A DNA stretch of 64,000 nt from Larimichthys crocea. Lineage: Eukaryota > Chordata > Actinopteri > Sciaenidae. The notes under the pieces were generated by a model, which made no database searches, was not told where the DNA came from, and was given only the letters and a program-made list of their open reading frames with translations. This document shows positions 60,994 to 64,000 of the stretch, piece after piece. Each line of letters opens with the position of its first letter. Position 1 is the stretch's first letter. The stretch spans positions 557,798-621,797 of the forward strand of contig NC_040016.1 of the NCBI RefSeq assembly GCF_000972845.2, written 5' to 3'. The position numbers were made by a program, and so were the translations under genes.

Positions 60994-63900
60994 CTAGTGA
61001 AGAAAAAGAGGATAAGGAGGGAATGCTCATTAGTACCAAAAGTTTAACTGCTTCCATTCCCCACCTGCAGCAAATACAAGTACTACACTGACATATAGTG
61101 CTGCTCACATTTCTTCGATGATTTTTAACCTTTGATAACTTTTGATTATTGACATCAGTGGAGTGTTTGGCACTTGTGATGCAACACCAATAGTGTGCAA
61201 TACATGAAAACCCTCCATTGTAAGGCTGGGCAGGTTTATTTGTAATATATCTTTTAATTCACTGTACTTCACAACAAACTAGTTAGAGGCAGGTCCAATT
61301 GTTATGTGAGCATTATTGTTTCTGGGTTTGTTGTTTTTGTGTTCCTGTGAATGTGTATTAGAGAAGAGCACTTACTGCAAATAAAAGCATGACGTAACCA
61401 ACTAACTGTTCAGCACAATCACATTTTATGATGCCAAAACGAGAACTTCCATTTCATATTTCAAATGTTTAGGCAAGAAACTGTCCTCAACTTCCTAGTT
61501 ACCTCTGACATCACACCCAGCTTGACAAACAGGCTGTTGCAAAAATTTTGGGTCAGTCTGTTACAAAGACAGTTGCGTGTGTCGCGGGTGACTTAAGAAT
61601 GCGGTAAATCCTGCTTCGTCCCTATTATAATTATCACACAAAAAAAGATCATGTGTGTTTTGTTTATCTTTGTTCGGACATGTTGTGAAAAGTTATTTCT
61701 TGTAGTCATGATTTTTATAACTAACAGGAGGTGTAATTTAGGGTAGAAGGGACTAACAGTCATGGTCTTTATCTATAGGTTAATAAGTAAACTATAGTTT
61801 CACTTTGGTGACCTGATTATTGCTGTAAAAGTTTATGACTTCAAGTATACCACGGTTCACTTTTATGTCAGAGCTGCATAAAAGCCTGGTTGTGAGCAGG
61901 GTTGTGGACCCAGATGACATATGATACATAGAGAAATTCCCGAAAACAACAAAGGTTTTTGCTTGGAGCTTTCTTTGGTGTAGCAACGAAGAAGCACAGG
62001 GTTGTGAAGAACAAAACTCATTCCCTTATATTTCTATAAAATGTGTGTGACTTTACTAAGCTTGTGTAATGCTCAGGTTTTAGAGAGGTGATAGAAATTA
62101 ACTTCATGAACCTGCCCCAAATTAAATATCAAACCACAGTATAAAGGTATAAAGGCACTCCCAGATTTAAGAGTTAGAAAAAGACACAATGTTAATTATT
62201 TGTCTAACTTATTCAGATGTTTGTCCTCACCATACTTACATACCCATGAGAGGGACTAATCACAGAGGAACCTGCTGTCACCACTATCATAATCTAAACC
62301 CAGAAAGTGTCTATAACCAAGACCTGGTAGACTAAAATAGCCCTGTTCATATCAGCATGCCTCACTCCTCCTCTGTTCCTGTGCCTGCCTGGCAACTTCA
62401 CAGTCCGTCTATGTGAGATGATGTAACATATTGTTCTGGATTGTAAAAGAGCCATTTTGTCAAAGACGATATAATAGCACGGTTAATCATTTCCCTATCA
62501 GTTCAGAGTCACCTCATTTAAATGCCGAACTGTGTGTATGAGTGGCGTTAAGCGACAGGCGGGGGGAAGGCTTAACACTGTTGTTATCTCAGAATAAATG
62601 TTAATAGGACTTGGCCTCTTCTAGCTGCATTGTGTGCAGGGTGCAGCCACTGACTGATGGATGCATTAATACAGATTCATAGATTCTCACATGTTCCATG
62701 TCTTATGCACATAAAAACACACAGACACACACATAACTGTGGTGGCCCTCTCCTTGCCTTCACTAATGGCAGAAGTCGGCTTCATACCTGTTGTCATGGA
62801 AACCCAAAGGCACTGCTATGTTATCTGAGTCTAAATTGCTTTAGTGTCTAATGGTAGGTGGCAGCTAAGGTGGAAATCATTCTGGCCACTTCGATGGCTA
62901 AAGTGTGTTATGTTTAATTAAAAATAAAATAAAAACTTTGATGAGTGGTTATTGGATATGGATTAGGAGCACATATCATACACAAGAAGCAGTGAAAAAA
63001 ATCATATAACCTGATCAGGTATACACTACATACAGAACATTTTATTCATAATGCTTCCACATGACCACAGGTTTCATTTTAAATGTCATATTAACTCACA
63101 AGTACTTAAGACCACTTTCAGTTCCTGATTAGAGGCACAACTTTATTTGCATATGCATATAAATTGCCTGAACTACGCAACCAATACTACCAAGAACAAA
63201 GCTTACAGTTGAACGTTTAAACTTCTATCTGAGTCATTCATCATTTCCTCCACTCCACTTTGCATGCCATCTGAAATAAAAGGAAGTACCTCTAAATTAG
63301 GCATGAAAAAGCAGCATGCAAAGTAATGTGCTTAGGGGAAGCAGTAAGAAGAAGTCTAGTCGAATGTGTATGGAGGCTTTGCTGGTAAATCATGGGGCTT
63401 TGGTTTCTGTAGTCTAATAACTACTGTAGGGGACAAACAAACAATACATAGCAGACTGTAACTCTATTCCTAAGTACATCTTCAACTTGACACCAGTCTC
63501 TTTCTGTGGAAATTGAGGATCCATTACCGAGCATGATTCCCCCCCAATGTTTTCTAATGGAGTAAGTCTCTGTGTACTGGTCTGAAAAAGCAAAATAATT
63601 CAGGACAGTTTTTTGTGCAAAGAATAAAGAGTTTCTTGTAGATTGTGATGTTGAGTTTGTGGCGCTGAAACTAACTGACGGGCCTGCCAACACAGTAATA
63701 TTTAGTTTGTATTAATTATGCACATAACAATTGATTAATTATTAATTAAGTACAAATATGACATATGATTACAGCCTTAAATATGAAGGTGTGCTCACAA
63801 GAGATTTGTCAGTATTTATCAAATAAATGATTCATGGATAGGCTGAAAAGAAAGAAGGATTAATTTGAAAGATAGATAATAGTTGCAATTCTGACCTCGG

Positions 63901-64000
63901 CCAGCATTTTTTAGGCTGGGCATGATGTTTGTCCTGTTTAAAGAGCAGTAACCTTTAGGCCAAAAATAACTCCAACAGCTTTGAGGACGTTGAAGCTAGA
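60994..64000. other. Region upstream of the first camk1 coding exon
   Basis: No conserved coding sequence or recognised repeat seen. It is likely 5' intron or upstream flank of camk1; a non-coding first exon could be here but cannot be identified by eye. Confidence 0.5.

Overview
The window is nuclear DNA from a ray-finned fish, probably a spiny-rayed (percomorph) teleost. The evidence is split vertebrate genes with consensus GT-AG introns, many (CA)n and (GATA)n microsatellites, and high-copy repeats I recognise from percomorph genomes: a tRNA-derived SINE, Tc1-like and hAT-like elements, a short inverted-repeat element ending in GGTCCAGTGTGTA, and LINE and Ty3/gypsy relics. No bacterial, plasmid, phage, CRISPR or organellar feature was found.

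Three protein-coding genes can be assembled exon by exon with matching splice phases. (1) Positions 7-5778, plus strand: a secreted pentraxin-like protein of 352 aa in five exons. Its pentraxin domain is interrupted by a threonine-rich, mucin-like tandem-repeat segment, appears to lack the calcium-binding loop, and ends in a very basic tail. (2) Positions 8799-18811, plus strand: ccdc3 (coiled-coil domain-containing 3, favine), 272 aa in three exons, with a poly(A) signal near 20058. (3) Positions 34959-60965, minus strand: a complete CaM kinase I gene, 377 aa in eleven coding exons, with all kinase motifs, the activation-loop threonine and the calmodulin-binding segment. Its sequence is of the alpha (CAMK1) type rather than CAMK1D.

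ccdc3 and the kinase gene point at each other, as CCDC3 and CAMK1D do on human chromosome 10p13. Here the kinase paralogue is CAMK1-like, which suggests the linkage predates the vertebrate whole-genome duplications. The genes do not form an operon-like unit. One is an innate-immunity-type secreted lectin-like protein, one a secreted coiled-coil factor and one a cytosolic signalling kinase.

The rest is intron and intergenic DNA. Pentraxin intron 4 carries a Tc1 transposase relic interrupted by another repeat, followed by a short inverted-repeat element. ccdc3 intron 2 (13.2-18.5 kb) holds two different LINE relics, one present as a roughly 340-bp tandem duplication. The ccdc3-camk1 intergenic region holds an inverted-repeat element, a Ty3/gypsy fragment joined to a decayed ORF of an unnamed repeat-associated family, and a SINE tail. 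camk1 intron 2 carries a clean SINE insertion with target-site duplications. The 15-kb first coding intron of camk1 carries a 28-bp-armed hairpin and large microsatellites. I see no gene in 61-64 kb.
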